Assembly: GCA_963754045.1 (NCBI GenBank) | Contig: CAVWEN010000002.1 | Span: 620,001 to 684,000, forward strand | DNA from: JALZKA01 sp963754045 | Lineage (GTDB): Bacteria > Actinomycetota > Thermoleophilia > Solirubrobacterales > 70-9 | Direction of reading: 5' to 3' | DNA length: 64,000 bases | In this document: in pieces, positions 34,971 through 43,712 of the stretch | Numbering within the stretch: the stretch's first letter is position 1 | Layout: every line of letters starts with the position of its first letter | The notes under the pieces: model-generated | What the model saw: the letters and a program-made list of their open reading frames with translations, nothing else | Database searches by the model: none | Told to the model about the DNA's origin: nothing | Translations under genes and position numbers: made by a program

Positions 34971-34993
34971 CTGGCCAGTCCCCGGAAGGCCAG
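34971..34993 (-). terminator. Hairpin downstream of nuoI
   Basis: CTGGCC (34971-34976) pairs perfectly with GGCCAG (34988-34993) across an 11-nt loop, 33 nt past the nuoI stop. There is no U-tract, so intrinsic termination is uncertain; it may end the nuoABCDEFGHI transcript or stabilise its 3' end. Confidence 0.35.
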
Positions 34994-35025
34994 GCGTACG
35001 CGCCGGAACTAAGCGGGTGGGTGCC

Positions 35026-35583
35026 TCACTCGCCCTCGGAGCGCAAAGGAGTCCGCTCGAGCGGCTCGGCGAGCAGCATCTCCTTGGTAAAGATCAGGTC
35101 GCTGCGGTTGTAGTCGGCCATCTCGTAGTCGTGGCCCATCGTGATCGCGTCGAATGGACACGCCACCTCGCAGTAGCCGCAGAAGATGCAGCGCGCGAGG
35201 TTGATCTCGTAGACGGCGGCGTAGCGCTCGCCCGCCGAGACACGGTCGGCCGGGTCGTTCTCGGCGGCCACGACCCGGATGCAGTCGGCAGGACAGGCGG
35301 CGGCACAAAGCGAACAACCAACGCATTTCTCGAGGTCCGTGTCCTCGAAGCGGTGGAGCTTGTGCCGGCCGCGGAAGCGGGGATAGACCGGAGTCTTCTC
35401 CTCCGGGTACTGGATTGTCTTCGGGCCCTCCATCATGCGCGCCATCGTTGTCTTCAGCCCGCGCAGCGTCTCCCCGAAGACGCGGTAGGCGCCCTTCGCG
35501 CCGCCCGGTTCCGGTCCGCGCTGAACCGCGATCACGGAGTCGTCGCTCAGGTACGGAAACTTCTCGGGGATCTCGTCGCTCAT
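35026..35583 (-). CDS. nuoI: NADH-quinone oxidoreductase subunit I
   Basis: 185 residues. Two ferredoxin-type [4Fe-4S] motifs: CVGCSLCAAACPADCI near residue 87 and CIFCGYCEVACPFDAI near 131, carrying clusters N6a and N6b of complex I. The N-terminal helix region includes GLKTTMARMMEGPKTIQYPEE. It sits at the interface between the hydrophilic arm and the membrane. Last gene of the nuoA-I block; nuoJ does not follow, unlike the standard operon. Confidence 0.95.
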   Translation of the reverse strand: MSDEIPEKFPYLSDDSVIAVQRGPEPGGAKGAYRVFGETLRGLKTTMARMMEGPKTIQYPEEKTPVYPRFRGRHKLHRFEDTDLEKCVGCSLCAAACPADCIRVVAAENDPADRVSAGERYAAVYEINLARCIFCGYCEVACPFDAITMGHDYEMADYNRSDLIFTKEMLLAEPLERTPLRSEGE

Positions 35584-35635
35584 CGATATTCCCTTGCCAG
35601 GGAGGCAATCTTGCTTTCGCGTCCTACGTCGCTCA

Positions 35636-36649
35636 TCAGATCACTGTCACCAAGACCGCGGTCACCAACACGTTCAGCGTCGTGATCGGGAGCATCACCT
35701 TCCAGCCGAGGCTCATGAGTTGGTCGTAGCGCACACGGGGCAGCGTAGCCCGAATCCAGAAGAAGACGAACATCAGCGCGAGAATCTTGGTCAGCATCCA
35801 GATCGGGTCGAGGAAACCCGGTCCGGGCCCCATCCAGCCGCCGAGGAAGAAGGTGGCGGCGATCCCCGAGACGACGAACATCTCGATGTACTCGGCCATC
35901 ATGAACGTGCCCCACCGCATCCCGCCGTACTCGGTCTGGTAGCCGGCGACGAGCTCGGCGTCGGCCTCGGGCAGGTCGAATGGGGCGCGGCTGGTCTCGG
36001 CGAATCCCGCAACCATGAAGGCCAGAAAGCCGACGAACTGGGGCACGATGTACCAGACCTCGCCCTGGGCGTGGACGATCTCGGTGAGGGATAGTGATCC
36101 GGCCATCATCACCCCGCCGAGCAGCGCCAGGCCCATCGAGATCTCATACGAAATCAGCTGAGCGGCCGAGCGCATGGCACCAAGGAACGAATACTTCGAG
36201 CCGCTCGCCCAGCCGCCGAGCAGCAGCCCGTAGAACGCGATCGAGCCGAAGGCGAAGAAGTAGAGGACGCCAATCGAGACGTCGATCCCGTAGAGCCCGA
36301 CGTCGCCGCTGCCGACGGCCTGGGTGTCGCCCCAGGGCAGGATCGCCAGCGTGGCAACGCCTGTGAAGACCACGATCGCCGGCGCGATTGCCCAGAGAAA
36401 CCCAGTTGCGTTGGACGGCTTGTACGCCTCCTTGCCGACCAGTTTCAGCGCATCTGCAAGCGGCTGGGCGAGACCGAACGGGCCCACCCTGTTGGGGCCG
36501 TACCGGGCCTGGAAGCGCCCGAGGATCTTGCGCTCGACCACGGTGAGTACGGGAACGACGGCGAAGACGAGCGCGAAGATGATGATCGACTTCACGATCA
36601 GCACCCAGCTCGCCTCGGCGAACCCTACCTCTGCGACGGGAAGGCTCAT
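35636..36649 (-). CDS. nuoH: NADH-quinone oxidoreductase subunit H
   Basis: 337 residues with eight membrane helices. ERKILGRFQARYGPNRVGPFG is the signature of the family, and DLPEADAELVAGYQTEYGG the conserved acidic loop in the quinone cavity. NuoH anchors the hydrophilic arm and lines the quinone chamber. The start overlaps the nuoG stop by 4 nt; a 52-nt gap precedes nuoI. Confidence 0.95.
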   Translation of the reverse strand: MSLPVAEVGFAEASWVLIVKSIIIFALVFAVVPVLTVVERKILGRFQARYGPNRVGPFGLAQPLADALKLVGKEAYKPSNATGFLWAIAPAIVVFTGVATLAILPWGDTQAVGSGDVGLYGIDVSIGVLYFFAFGSIAFYGLLLGGWASGSKYSFLGAMRSAAQLISYEISMGLALLGGVMMAGSLSLTEIVHAQGEVWYIVPQFVGFLAFMVAGFAETSRAPFDLPEADAELVAGYQTEYGGMRWGTFMMAEYIEMFVVSGIAATFFLGGWMGPGPGFLDPIWMLTKILALMFVFFWIRATLPRVRYDQLMSLGWKVMLPITTLNVLVTAVLVTVI

Positions 36650-39132
36650 GTACGGCCGCCAGCCGGCTCGTCCGCTTCGCGTCCGGGGCCGGCAGGGTTG
36701 CCACCAACTCGTACTACCTCGACCTCGGTCGCGCCTGCCAGGGTGTTCGCGCTCTGTTCGACCAGGCCGTCGATCAGGAAGGCGGCTCCGGGTCGCACCC
36801 GCGCACGGACCGCGACCTTGGCGCGGACGCTGTGACCGTTGGAGCGCACGTCGACGTCGTCCCCGGGCGAGAGGCCGAGCCGCTCGGCATCGCTAAGCGC
36901 CAGCTCGATCGTCTGCCCAGGCATGAGGAACCGAAGTGCGGGTGAGCGCTCGGTTACCTCATGCGCCCACAGGTCGCGGTACGTCCCGAGCCTGAGCCCG
37001 CCGTTCCCACTCGGGGTGACACGCTCGACGCGTCCGTGGGGTGGGTCAAGCGTGCCACCTGGGAGGGAGGCCGCGGCTTCGCGCTCCTGCCAGCGCACTC
37101 CACCGCCGCCGATCTCCTCGTGTGTGAGGCCGGCGTAGATTTCCACCTCGCTGGCGAGCGCCGTCAGGGCCTCCGGCGAGGAATCGACGCCGGTCTCGTG
37201 GCCGAGCCGCGCGGACAGCTCGGCCAGCCACTGCCAGCCGTGGCGGGTCTCGTCCGGCTGGGAGATCGACGGGCGCAGCCGCTGGACGCGGCCGTCCGGG
37301 TGGGTGACCGTGCCCTCCTTCTCGGCGTGGGTCTGGTCGGGGAGGAACACGTCGGCCTGGCCGCCTGACGCGTTGCCGAAGAGCCCCACCTCGAGCACGA
37401 AGTCGGCGGCGCCCAGCGCGGTCTTCCAGCGGCCAGGGTCCGGCAGGTCGCGGATCGGATCGACGCCCCAGAGAATCAGTGCGTCCAGCTCGCCGGTTTC
37501 GAGCGCGTCCCGGATCTCGGTTGCGTTCATCCCGGCGCCGACCTCGGAGAAACCGGGACCGGCGAGCGGCAGGCAGCCGACCTCGCGCAGGCCTCGGGCG
37601 TTGGCCTCGCCCGGCACCTCGAGCAGTCCGGCGCCGTCCTCGCCCAGGCGTAGGTGCCCGGCGATCGCCGCCAGGGCGCGCAGGGCAGCCTCCCCGTCCG
37701 GGCCATGCCCGATGCCCTCGCCCCAGATGACGACCGTCGAGCCGGGCCGAAGCTCACCCGAAAGTCGCTCGGCGTCGGCGTTACCCGATCCCTCCGGCGC
37801 GTCGTCGAGCTCCTTCGCGAGCGCGGCGAGGAGCTCTGCGGCCTCGCCCGGCGCGTAGCGCGCGGTTTCCTCGGCCCCGCCGTCGAGCGCGGTGGGGCGC
37901 TCCGAGGCGACGACCACGCGGATCCCCGACCGGCGCATGGCCTTGCGCAGGCGCAGGTCGAGAATCGGCATCGAGTGCAGCGGGTCGGTGCCGATCACGA
38001 GCACGGAGTCGGCACGATCGATGTCCGCCATCGCCGCTCCCGATTCGGGCCGCGATAGCGCGAGCGCGGTCTCGCGCCGCAGCGGCTGCCCGCGCCGCGA
38101 GTCCACATGGGGAGAGCCGAGCGCCTGGCGGGCGATCCGCTGGAGCAGGTAGCCCTCCTCGTTGGAGGCAGAGCCGCCGACGAGCACCGCGGTGCGGGCG
38201 CCGGCTTCCTTCAGGCCGGCGGCCGCGCGCTCCAGCGCCGCGTCCCAGCTTGCGCCGCCGAGCGCTCCGCCCGTACGCATCATCGGCCGGGTGATCCGGT
38301 CCTCGGAATGGAACATCTGGAATCCGAAGCGGCCCTTGTCACAAAGCCAGCCGTCGTCGACGGCCTTGTTGTCACGGGCCAGAACCCGCTGGACCTGCTC
38401 GTCGCGGACGGTGAACTTCACGTTGCACTGCGACGGGCAGAGCGTGCAGACCGAGCCCGCGTCCTCGATGTCCCAGGGGCGGGCCCGGAACCGGTAGGCC
38501 TCGGAGGTCAGTGCACCCACCGGGCAGAGTTCGATGATGTTGCCGTGAAACGGGGCGATGTAGGGACGGTCGTCGAAGGTGCCGACGAATGTGCGCGACC
38601 CGCGCTCGAGCAGCTGCAGCTGCTCGTCCTCGGCGACCTCCTGGCTGAAGCGCACGCAGCGGTAGCAGAGGATGCAGCGCTCGCGGTCGATCCGCACCAG
38701 TGGCGAGAGGGGCACCGGCTTGCGGAAGTGGCGCTTTGGGTCCGTCATGCGGCTGCGCCCGTCGCCCCAGCCCATCGCGATGTCCTGGAGCGGACACTCG
38801 CCGCCTTTGTCGCAGACCGGGCAGTCGAGCGGGTGGTTGACCAGGAGGAACTCGACCACCGCGTTCTGCGCCTCGCGCACGCGCTCGGTCTGGGTGTAGA
38901 CGACCATGCCGTCGCGCACCGGCGTGGAGCACGCGGTTTGCAGCTTCGGGATTCCCTCGACCTCGACGAGGCACATCCTGCACGCCCCCACGGGCTCGCC
39001 CAGCTTGGGCTCGTAACAGAAGACAGGGATCTCGATGTCGCCACCCTTGGCGGCGTCGACGAGCATCGCGCCCTCGGGGGCGGTGATCTCGAGGCCATCG
39101 ACGACGACGGTGATCTCAGGGCGCTCGCTCAT
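36646..39132 (-). CDS. nuoG: NADH-quinone oxidoreductase subunit G
   Basis: 828 residues. The N-terminal ferredoxin region has CYEPKLGEPVGACRMC, HPLDCPVCDKGGECPLQD and CILCYRCVRFSQEV for [2Fe-2S] and [4Fe-4S] clusters, then CTLCPSQCN for a further cluster in the molybdopterin-oxidoreductase domain, which binds no cofactor in complex I. A C-terminal aspartate-decarboxylase-like domain follows. Residues about 691-707 (GGTLDPPHGRVERVTP) are encoded by a diverged copy of the palindromic repeat at 26345. The frame continues through it. Subunit G carries electrons from NuoF towards NuoI. Confidence 0.95.
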   Translation of the reverse strand: MSERPEITVVVDGLEITAPEGAMLVDAAKGGDIEIPVFCYEPKLGEPVGACRMCLVEVEGIPKLQTACSTPVRDGMVVYTQTERVREAQNAVVEFLLVNHPLDCPVCDKGGECPLQDIAMGWGDGRSRMTDPKRHFRKPVPLSPLVRIDRERCILCYRCVRFSQEVAEDEQLQLLERGSRTFVGTFDDRPYIAPFHGNIIELCPVGALTSEAYRFRARPWDIEDAGSVCTLCPSQCNVKFTVRDEQVQRVLARDNKAVDDGWLCDKGRFGFQMFHSEDRITRPMMRTGGALGGASWDAALERAAAGLKEAGARTAVLVGGSASNEEGYLLQRIARQALGSPHVDSRRGQPLRRETALALSRPESGAAMADIDRADSVLVIGTDPLHSMPILDLRLRKAMRRSGIRVVVASERPTALDGGAEETARYAPGEAAELLAALAKELDDAPEGSGNADAERLSGELRPGSTVVIWGEGIGHGPDGEAALRALAAIAGHLRLGEDGAGLLEVPGEANARGLREVGCLPLAGPGFSEVGAGMNATEIRDALETGELDALILWGVDPIRDLPDPGRWKTALGAADFVLEVGLFGNASGGQADVFLPDQTHAEKEGTVTHPDGRVQRLRPSISQPDETRHGWQWLAELSARLGHETGVDSSPEALTALASEVEIYAGLTHEEIGGGGVRWQEREAAASLPGGTLDPPHGRVERVTPSGNGGLRLGTYRDLWAHEVTERSPALRFLMPGQTIELALSDAERLGLSPGDDVDVRSNGHSVRAKVAVRARVRPGAAFLIDGLVEQSANTLAGATEVEVVRVGGNPAGPGREADEPAGGRT
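37013..37061. repeat. Palindromic repeat copy inside nuoG
   Basis: Arms GGTGACACGC (37015-37024) and GCGTGCCACCTG (37050-37061) match those of the tandem copies at 26345, with an identical 25-nt spacer length. The spacer shares 11 of 25 bases, and many differences are transitions. The element lies in nuoG without disrupting the frame and encodes about 16 residues. On the nuoG mRNA it would form a hairpin with 10 paired bases, one of them G-U. Confidence 0.7.
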
Positions 39133-40409
39133 GCCGCCACCGGCGCCATGCGAGCCCGCTCGATTACCTCTTCGAACTCCTCGCGATAACGCTTGACCAT
39201 GGAGCCGACCGGCATCGCCATCGCATCACCGAGGACGCAGAGGCAGTTGCCGATGATGTTCTCCTGGACCGAGCTGATGATGTCCAGGTCCATCGGGGTC
39301 GCCTCGCCGCGCACCACCCGCTCGAGCATCTTCACTGTCCAGTTGGTGCCCTCGCGGCAGGGCGTGCACTTCCCGCACGACTCGTGGTGGTAAAAGCGCG
39401 CCGTTCGCAGGGCGAGGGACGGCACCGAAACCGTGTCGTCGCCGACGATGATCGCGCCGGAACCCAGCATCGAGCCCGCTTCGGCCAGGGCCTCGAAGGA
39501 GTACGGGAGGTCGAGCTCTTCCTCGCCGAGCACCGGCGCCGAGGATCCACCCGGAAACCACACCTTCACGCGGCGGCCCTCGGCCGGCCCGCCCGCGAGG
39601 CCGTAGATGATCTCGCGCGAGGGAATGCCCAGCTCGATCTCGTAGTTACCCGGGCGTTGAACGCAGCCAGAGACGGAGATGACCTTGGTGCCGGTGGACT
39701 GCTCGGTCCCCATCGACTTGAACCAATCCGAACCTCGGTTGACGATCAACGGCACGTTCATCAGCGTCTCGACGTTGTTGATCAGGGTCGGCCCGCCATA
39801 GAGGCCCTGGATCGCGGGGAACGGTGGCTTCAGGCGCGGGTTGCCGCGCTTGCCCTCGAGCGAGTCGAGCAGAGCCGTTTCCTCGCCGCAAATGTAGGCG
39901 CCGGCGCCACGATGGACGACGATTTCGACCCGCGATCCGGTGCCCAGGATGTTCTCGCCGAGGTAGCCCGCATCGTAGGCCTCGTTGACGGCGGCCTCGA
40001 GCACGTCGGCCACGTCCCAGTACTCGCCGCGGATGAAGATGAACGCATATGTCGCGTCCACGGCGTGCGCGGAGATCGCGATCCCCTCGATCAGAGCGTG
40101 TGGATTCTTGTACATCAGCTCGCGGTCCTTGAACGTCCCGGGCTCGGACTCGTCGGCGTTGCAGCACAGGTACTTCGCCATGTCGCCGCGGGGCAAAAAC
40201 GAGCCCTTCTTGCCCATCGAGAATCCGGCGCCGCCACGTCCGCGCAGCCCGGACGCCTCGATCTCCTGCAGCAGCTCGTCGGGGTCGCGGTGGCGGAAGG
40301 CCTTCTCGAGCGCCTCGTAGCCACCGCGGGCCCGGTAGACGTCGATCCCCGTCAGGCCGGGCTCGTCGAGGTTCTCAAACAGGACCCTGACTTCAGGCAC
40401 CAAGGTCAC
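39129..40409 (-). CDS. nuoF: NADH-quinone oxidoreductase subunit F
   Basis: 426 residues from GTG 40409; GTG 40400 is an alternative that would reduce the 17-nt overlap with nuoE. GLRGRGGAGFSMGKKGSF is the NADH/FMN glycine-rich motif, EPGTFKDREL and GAGAYICGEETALLDSLEG are FMN-binding, and CGKCTPCREGTNW is the [4Fe-4S] (N3) ligand set. NuoF oxidises NADH and passes electrons to FMN, then N3. The start of nuoG overlaps its stop by 4 nt. Confidence 0.95.
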   Translation of the reverse strand: MTLVPEVRVLFENLDEPGLTGIDVYRARGGYEALEKAFRHRDPDELLQEIEASGLRGRGGAGFSMGKKGSFLPRGDMAKYLCCNADESEPGTFKDRELMYKNPHALIEGIAISAHAVDATYAFIFIRGEYWDVADVLEAAVNEAYDAGYLGENILGTGSRVEIVVHRGAGAYICGEETALLDSLEGKRGNPRLKPPFPAIQGLYGGPTLINNVETLMNVPLIVNRGSDWFKSMGTEQSTGTKVISVSGCVQRPGNYEIELGIPSREIIYGLAGGPAEGRRVKVWFPGGSSAPVLGEEELDLPYSFEALAEAGSMLGSGAIIVGDDTVSVPSLALRTARFYHHESCGKCTPCREGTNWTVKMLERVVRGEATPMDLDIISSVQENIIGNCLCVLGDAMAMPVGSMVKRYREEFEEVIERARMAPVAA

Positions 40410-41067
40410 CTGCCATCGGGCGCTTGCGCAGATCCTTGCCGGGGAGGGGCTCAGCGCCGGAGCGCAGCTGTTCGACGAGCGTCGTGGCGTCGCCGGTCTC
40501 CAGCGGGCCGTAGTAGTGCTCGTCCACCGAGACCATCGGGGCGATGTCGCACGCCCCCAGGCACTCGAAGCCCTTGATGAAAAACTCGCCGTCGGGCGAG
40601 TTGGCGCCGTCGTGCTCGGCCTCGTGGTGGTTGCAGCCCGTGGCCTCGCAGAGCGCCACCAGCAGATCGTCGGCGCCGCGCATCCAGCAGGAGATGTTGT
40701 GGCAGACGAGCACCCGGTGCTTGGCGGTCGGCTCGAGCCGGAAGAGGTCGTAGAAGCTCGCCACCGATTGCAGGTAGCCGGGGGTTAGCCCCATCACGGC
40801 CGCGGCCTGGCGGATGCCGTCGGGAGTGCACCAGCCGTAGTGGCGCTGCACGGCCCAGAGCGCCGGGATCGAGGCCGAGCGAAGCTGCGGGTAGCGGCCC
40901 ATCGCATCCTCGATCTGCGCTTTCAGCTCGGCGGGAACGTCAACCTCGTGCAGCTCGGGAACCCGCTCTGCGTCCTCCGGCTTCATCGTGCCGATCAGCT
41001 CGGCGCGCTCCTCGGCGGTGAGCAGGTCCGTGGGGCGCATGGGCGTCTCGCCATTCGCCCCGCTCAT
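40393..41067 (-). CDS. nuoE: NADH-quinone oxidoreductase subunit E
   Basis: 224 residues from ATG 41067, whose ATGA overlaps the nuoD stop by 4 nt; an upstream extension of the frame is a shadow of nuoD. The [2Fe-2S] (N1a) ligands are in the pattern VCHNISC (near residue 125) and ECLGACDIAPM (near 165). A helical N-domain contains YPQLRSASIPALWAVQ. It is a partner of NuoF in the NADH-oxidising tip. Confidence 0.93.
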   Translation of the reverse strand: MSGANGETPMRPTDLLTAEERAELIGTMKPEDAERVPELHEVDVPAELKAQIEDAMGRYPQLRSASIPALWAVQRHYGWCTPDGIRQAAAVMGLTPGYLQSVASFYDLFRLEPTAKHRVLVCHNISCWMRGADDLLVALCEATGCNHHEAEHDGANSPDGEFFIKGFECLGACDIAPMVSVDEHYYGPLETGDATTLVEQLRSGAEPLPGKDLRKRPMAGDLGA

Positions 41068-42362
41068 CGGTCGATCCCTCCGAGCACGGGGTCGAGCATC
41101 GCCAGGTTCTGGATCATGTCGGCGATGTACTCGCCCACGCACATGTCGCGCAGGCACTGGAGATTCACGAACGAGGGGTCGCGGAAATGCACGCGCGCAG
41201 GCTTGGCCGAGCCATCGGCGACGATGAAGCACCCGAGCTCGCCGCGCGGCGACTCGATCGCGTTGTAGGCCTCGCCGGGCGCCACCCGGAACCCTTCGGT
41301 GACGAGCTTGAAGTGGTGGATGAGCGCCTCCATCGAGGTGCCCAGCTCGTGGCGGGGCGGCAGCACGATCTTGCGGTCATCGGCCAGGATCGGTCCCTCG
41401 GGCAACCCGTCGAGGGCCTGTTCGATGATCCGCACCGACTCCCGCATTTCCTGGATCCGGCAGCGGAATCGATCCCAGCCGTCGCCGACGGTTCCGATCG
41501 GGACGCTGAATTCGAAGTCGTTGTACGAGAGATAGGGGTCGGTCTTGCGCAAGTCCCACGGCTCGCCCGCCGCGCGAAGCAGAGGCCCGGTGACTCCGAG
41601 CGCGAGCAGTCGCTCGCGCGGGACGATGCCGACCCCCTTCGTGCGCTGGAGGAAAATCTCGTTCTGGGTCAGCAGCGCCTCGAACTGGTCGATCCTGCTC
41701 GGGAACTCATCGGTGAAGGCGCGCAGCTTGCGCTCGAACCCGACGGGAATGTCCTCGAAGACCCCGCCGACCTGGAAGTAGCGGGTATGCATGCGCTGGC
41801 CCGTGGACATCTCGAACAGGTCGAGGATCCGGTCGCGGTCGCGGAAGCAGTAGAAGAACATCGACATCGCGCCGAGGTCGAGGGCCGAGGTGCCGAGCCA
41901 GACCAAATGGCTGTGGAGCCTGTTCAGCTCCATGTGGAGCACGCGCAGGTACTTCGCGCGGTCGGGGATCTCGAGTTCGAGCAGGTTCTCGACGCAACCG
42001 ACGTAGGCCTGCATGTTGAAGAAGTAGGAGAGGTAGTCCATCCGCTCCACGAATGGGATCGCCTTCCAATAGGACTTGTCCTCGCAGTTCTTCTCGATCC
42101 CGGTGTGGACATAGCCCATAATCGGCTTGAGGTCGATCACGGTCTCTCCCTGGAGCGAGACCAGCAGCCGCAGCACCCCGTGCGTCGCCGGGTGATGCGG
42201 ACCCAGGTTGATCGTCATCAGCTCCTGCTCGGGCTCGAGCGACTCGCCGGCCGACGTCTCCTCGATCAGCGACGTCCCGATGACCTCCGCGGTCGAGGCG
42301 GCGACCACGTCGCGGCCCGTCGCGGGCGAAGAGCGGCGCATGCCGTGTCCGTTCTCGCTCAC
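41064..42362 (-). CDS. nuoD: NADH-quinone oxidoreductase subunit D
   Basis: 432 residues from GTG 42362, which overlaps the nuoC stop in GTGA. The signature NLGPHHPATHGVLRLLVSLQG is near residue 47; the conserved quinone-site His and GYVHTGIEKNCEDKSYWKAI follow. FHYRDPSF-type C-terminus: RVHFRDPSFVNLQCL. NuoD is the 49-kDa homologue lining the quinone-binding cavity. The first 40 residues are variable and acidic. Confidence 0.94.
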   Translation of the reverse strand: MSENGHGMRRSSPATGRDVVAASTAEVIGTSLIEETSAGESLEPEQELMTINLGPHHPATHGVLRLLVSLQGETVIDLKPIMGYVHTGIEKNCEDKSYWKAIPFVERMDYLSYFFNMQAYVGCVENLLELEIPDRAKYLRVLHMELNRLHSHLVWLGTSALDLGAMSMFFYCFRDRDRILDLFEMSTGQRMHTRYFQVGGVFEDIPVGFERKLRAFTDEFPSRIDQFEALLTQNEIFLQRTKGVGIVPRERLLALGVTGPLLRAAGEPWDLRKTDPYLSYNDFEFSVPIGTVGDGWDRFRCRIQEMRESVRIIEQALDGLPEGPILADDRKIVLPPRHELGTSMEALIHHFKLVTEGFRVAPGEAYNAIESPRGELGCFIVADGSAKPARVHFRDPSFVNLQCLRDMCVGEYIADMIQNLAMLDPVLGGIDR

Positions 42363-42889
42363 GCGTACCACCCGGGCACTTCCTTCTCGGTGTTGGTGAA
42401 GATCACGGGTTCGCCGCCGATCGGGAAGTCGCGGCGCTGGGGCCACCCCTGGTACTCCTCGGGCATCAGGATCCTGCGCAGGTCCGGGTGCCCGCGGAAG
42501 ACGATGCCGAAAAAGTCGTAGACCTCGCGCTCCTGGAACTCGGCGGTCGGCCAGTCCTCGACCACGCTCGGAATCTCGGGGAGCTCGTCGCCGCCGGGGT
42601 CGGCCAAGGCGGCCCGCACCCTGATCCGCTCCACGCGCGCCATGCAGAGCAGCTCGTAGTGGACGCCGAATCGCGGCTCGGCCGGCAAGTAGTCGGCGCC
42701 GTGGACGCTGGCGAGGAACCCATACTCCTGCCCCGGTGTGTCTCGAAGCCAGCGGAGCACCTCGGGTGCCTGTTCCGGGTCGACGATCAGGCAGGCCTGG
42801 CCGTGCTCGTGGTAGGTGTCCACGACCGCTCCGGGCAGCGCATCGCCCAGCTCGCCCGCGATCAACTCGAGGCCGACTGCGTCAGGCAC
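42359..42889 (-). CDS. nuoC: NADH-quinone oxidoreductase subunit C
   Basis: 176 residues from GTG 42889, which overlaps the nuoB stop by one base (TAGTG). The 30-kDa subunit motif EREVYDFFGIVFRGHPDLRRIL-like stretch (ERE-x-YD-x-FG) is near residue 120, followed by WPQRRDFPIGGEP. It holds no cofactor and supports the connection of NuoD and NuoB. Separate nuoC and nuoD genes, not fused. Confidence 0.93.
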   Translation of the reverse strand: MPDAVGLELIAGELGDALPGAVVDTYHEHGQACLIVDPEQAPEVLRWLRDTPGQEYGFLASVHGADYLPAEPRFGVHYELLCMARVERIRVRAALADPGGDELPEIPSVVEDWPTAEFQEREVYDFFGIVFRGHPDLRRILMPEEYQGWPQRRDFPIGGEPVIFTNTEKEVPGWYA

Positions 42890-43689
42890 TAGATGAACCG
42901 CCCGCGGTCGCGCTTGACGACTGCGACCGGATCCTCCGCTTCGCCTCCGGTTTCGTCGGCCGAGGGCTCGTCGCCTGACCCGGCGGGCCTGGCAGCGGGA
43001 TCCGCGACGTCGTTGCTAGCCTCGGCGGCTGCCTGTCGGGCCGTTCGGTAGGCAGCCTTCGCATCCACCGTGAGAGCCCCTAATTCGTCGGCCCATTCCT
43101 CGGTGCCGTGGGCGCTGTAGCGGGTTCGCCAGCCCGGGTCGGGGTTGCCCATGATCAGGCGCTGGAGCTTGTTGAAGCCGAACAGCAGCGCCTCGGGTCG
43201 CGGCGGGCAGCCCGGGACGTGGATGTCCACCGGCAGGAACTTGTCGGCGCCCTGGATCACCGCGTAGTTGGCGAACATCCCGCCCGATGACGAGCAGGCG
43301 CCCATCGAGACGACCCACTTCGGTTCCAGCATCTGGTCGTAGAGGCGCCGGACGACCGGGGCCATCTTGATCGAGACGCGGCCGGAGAGGATCAACATGT
43401 CCGCCTGTCGCGGCGAGGCACGCATCGCCTCGGCGCCGAAGCGGGCGATGTCGTAGCGCGGACTGACCACGCTCATCATCTCGATCGCGCAGCACGCGAG
43501 GCCGAACGTGGCGGGAAAGATCGCGTTCGCCCGGCCCCAGTTGAGGACCTTGTCGAGCCTCGTCGTCAAGACGGATTCGGCGACGTGCTGCTCCAGGTCG
43601 AGCAACGAGATGTCGCCACGCAGAAGGTCCCTCGCCCGATGCTGGCGAACCCGAAGGTCGTCAAGCGGCTTCGGCTCGTCCAGGGGCAA
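42889..43689 (-). CDS. nuoB: NADH-quinone oxidoreductase subunit B
   Basis: About 266 residues if the TTG at 43689 is used; the start is unsettled. The frame is open much further upstream, but that part is antisense to nuoA. An AGGAGG at 43713-43708 overlaps the nuoA stop and points, with 6-nt spacing, to an in-frame ATC at 43701. TTG 43605 would give 238 residues and a more typical N-terminus. The conserved core is clear: IFPATFGLACCAIEMM, VSMGACSSSGG and VPGCPPRPEAL hold the N2 [4Fe-4S] ligands. The C-terminus extends about 60 residues beyond the family core, rich in Ala, Asp and Glu. Confidence 0.92.
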   Translation of the reverse strand: MPLDEPKPLDDLRVRQHRARDLLRGDISLLDLEQHVAESVLTTRLDKVLNWGRANAIFPATFGLACCAIEMMSVVSPRYDIARFGAEAMRASPRQADMLILSGRVSIKMAPVVRRLYDQMLEPKWVVSMGACSSSGGMFANYAVIQGADKFLPVDIHVPGCPPRPEALLFGFNKLQRLIMGNPDPGWRTRYSAHGTEEWADELGALTVDAKAAYRTARQAAAEASNDVADPAARPAGSGDEPSADETGGEAEDPVAVVKRDRGRFI

Positions 43690-43712
43690 AGACGAGCGGA
43701 TCTTCTCCCTCC

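Noticed and set aside
41187..42521. 444-codon plus-strand frame opposite nuoD
   Set aside because: Antisense to nuoD, with no conserved domains and the composition expected of a shadow frame.
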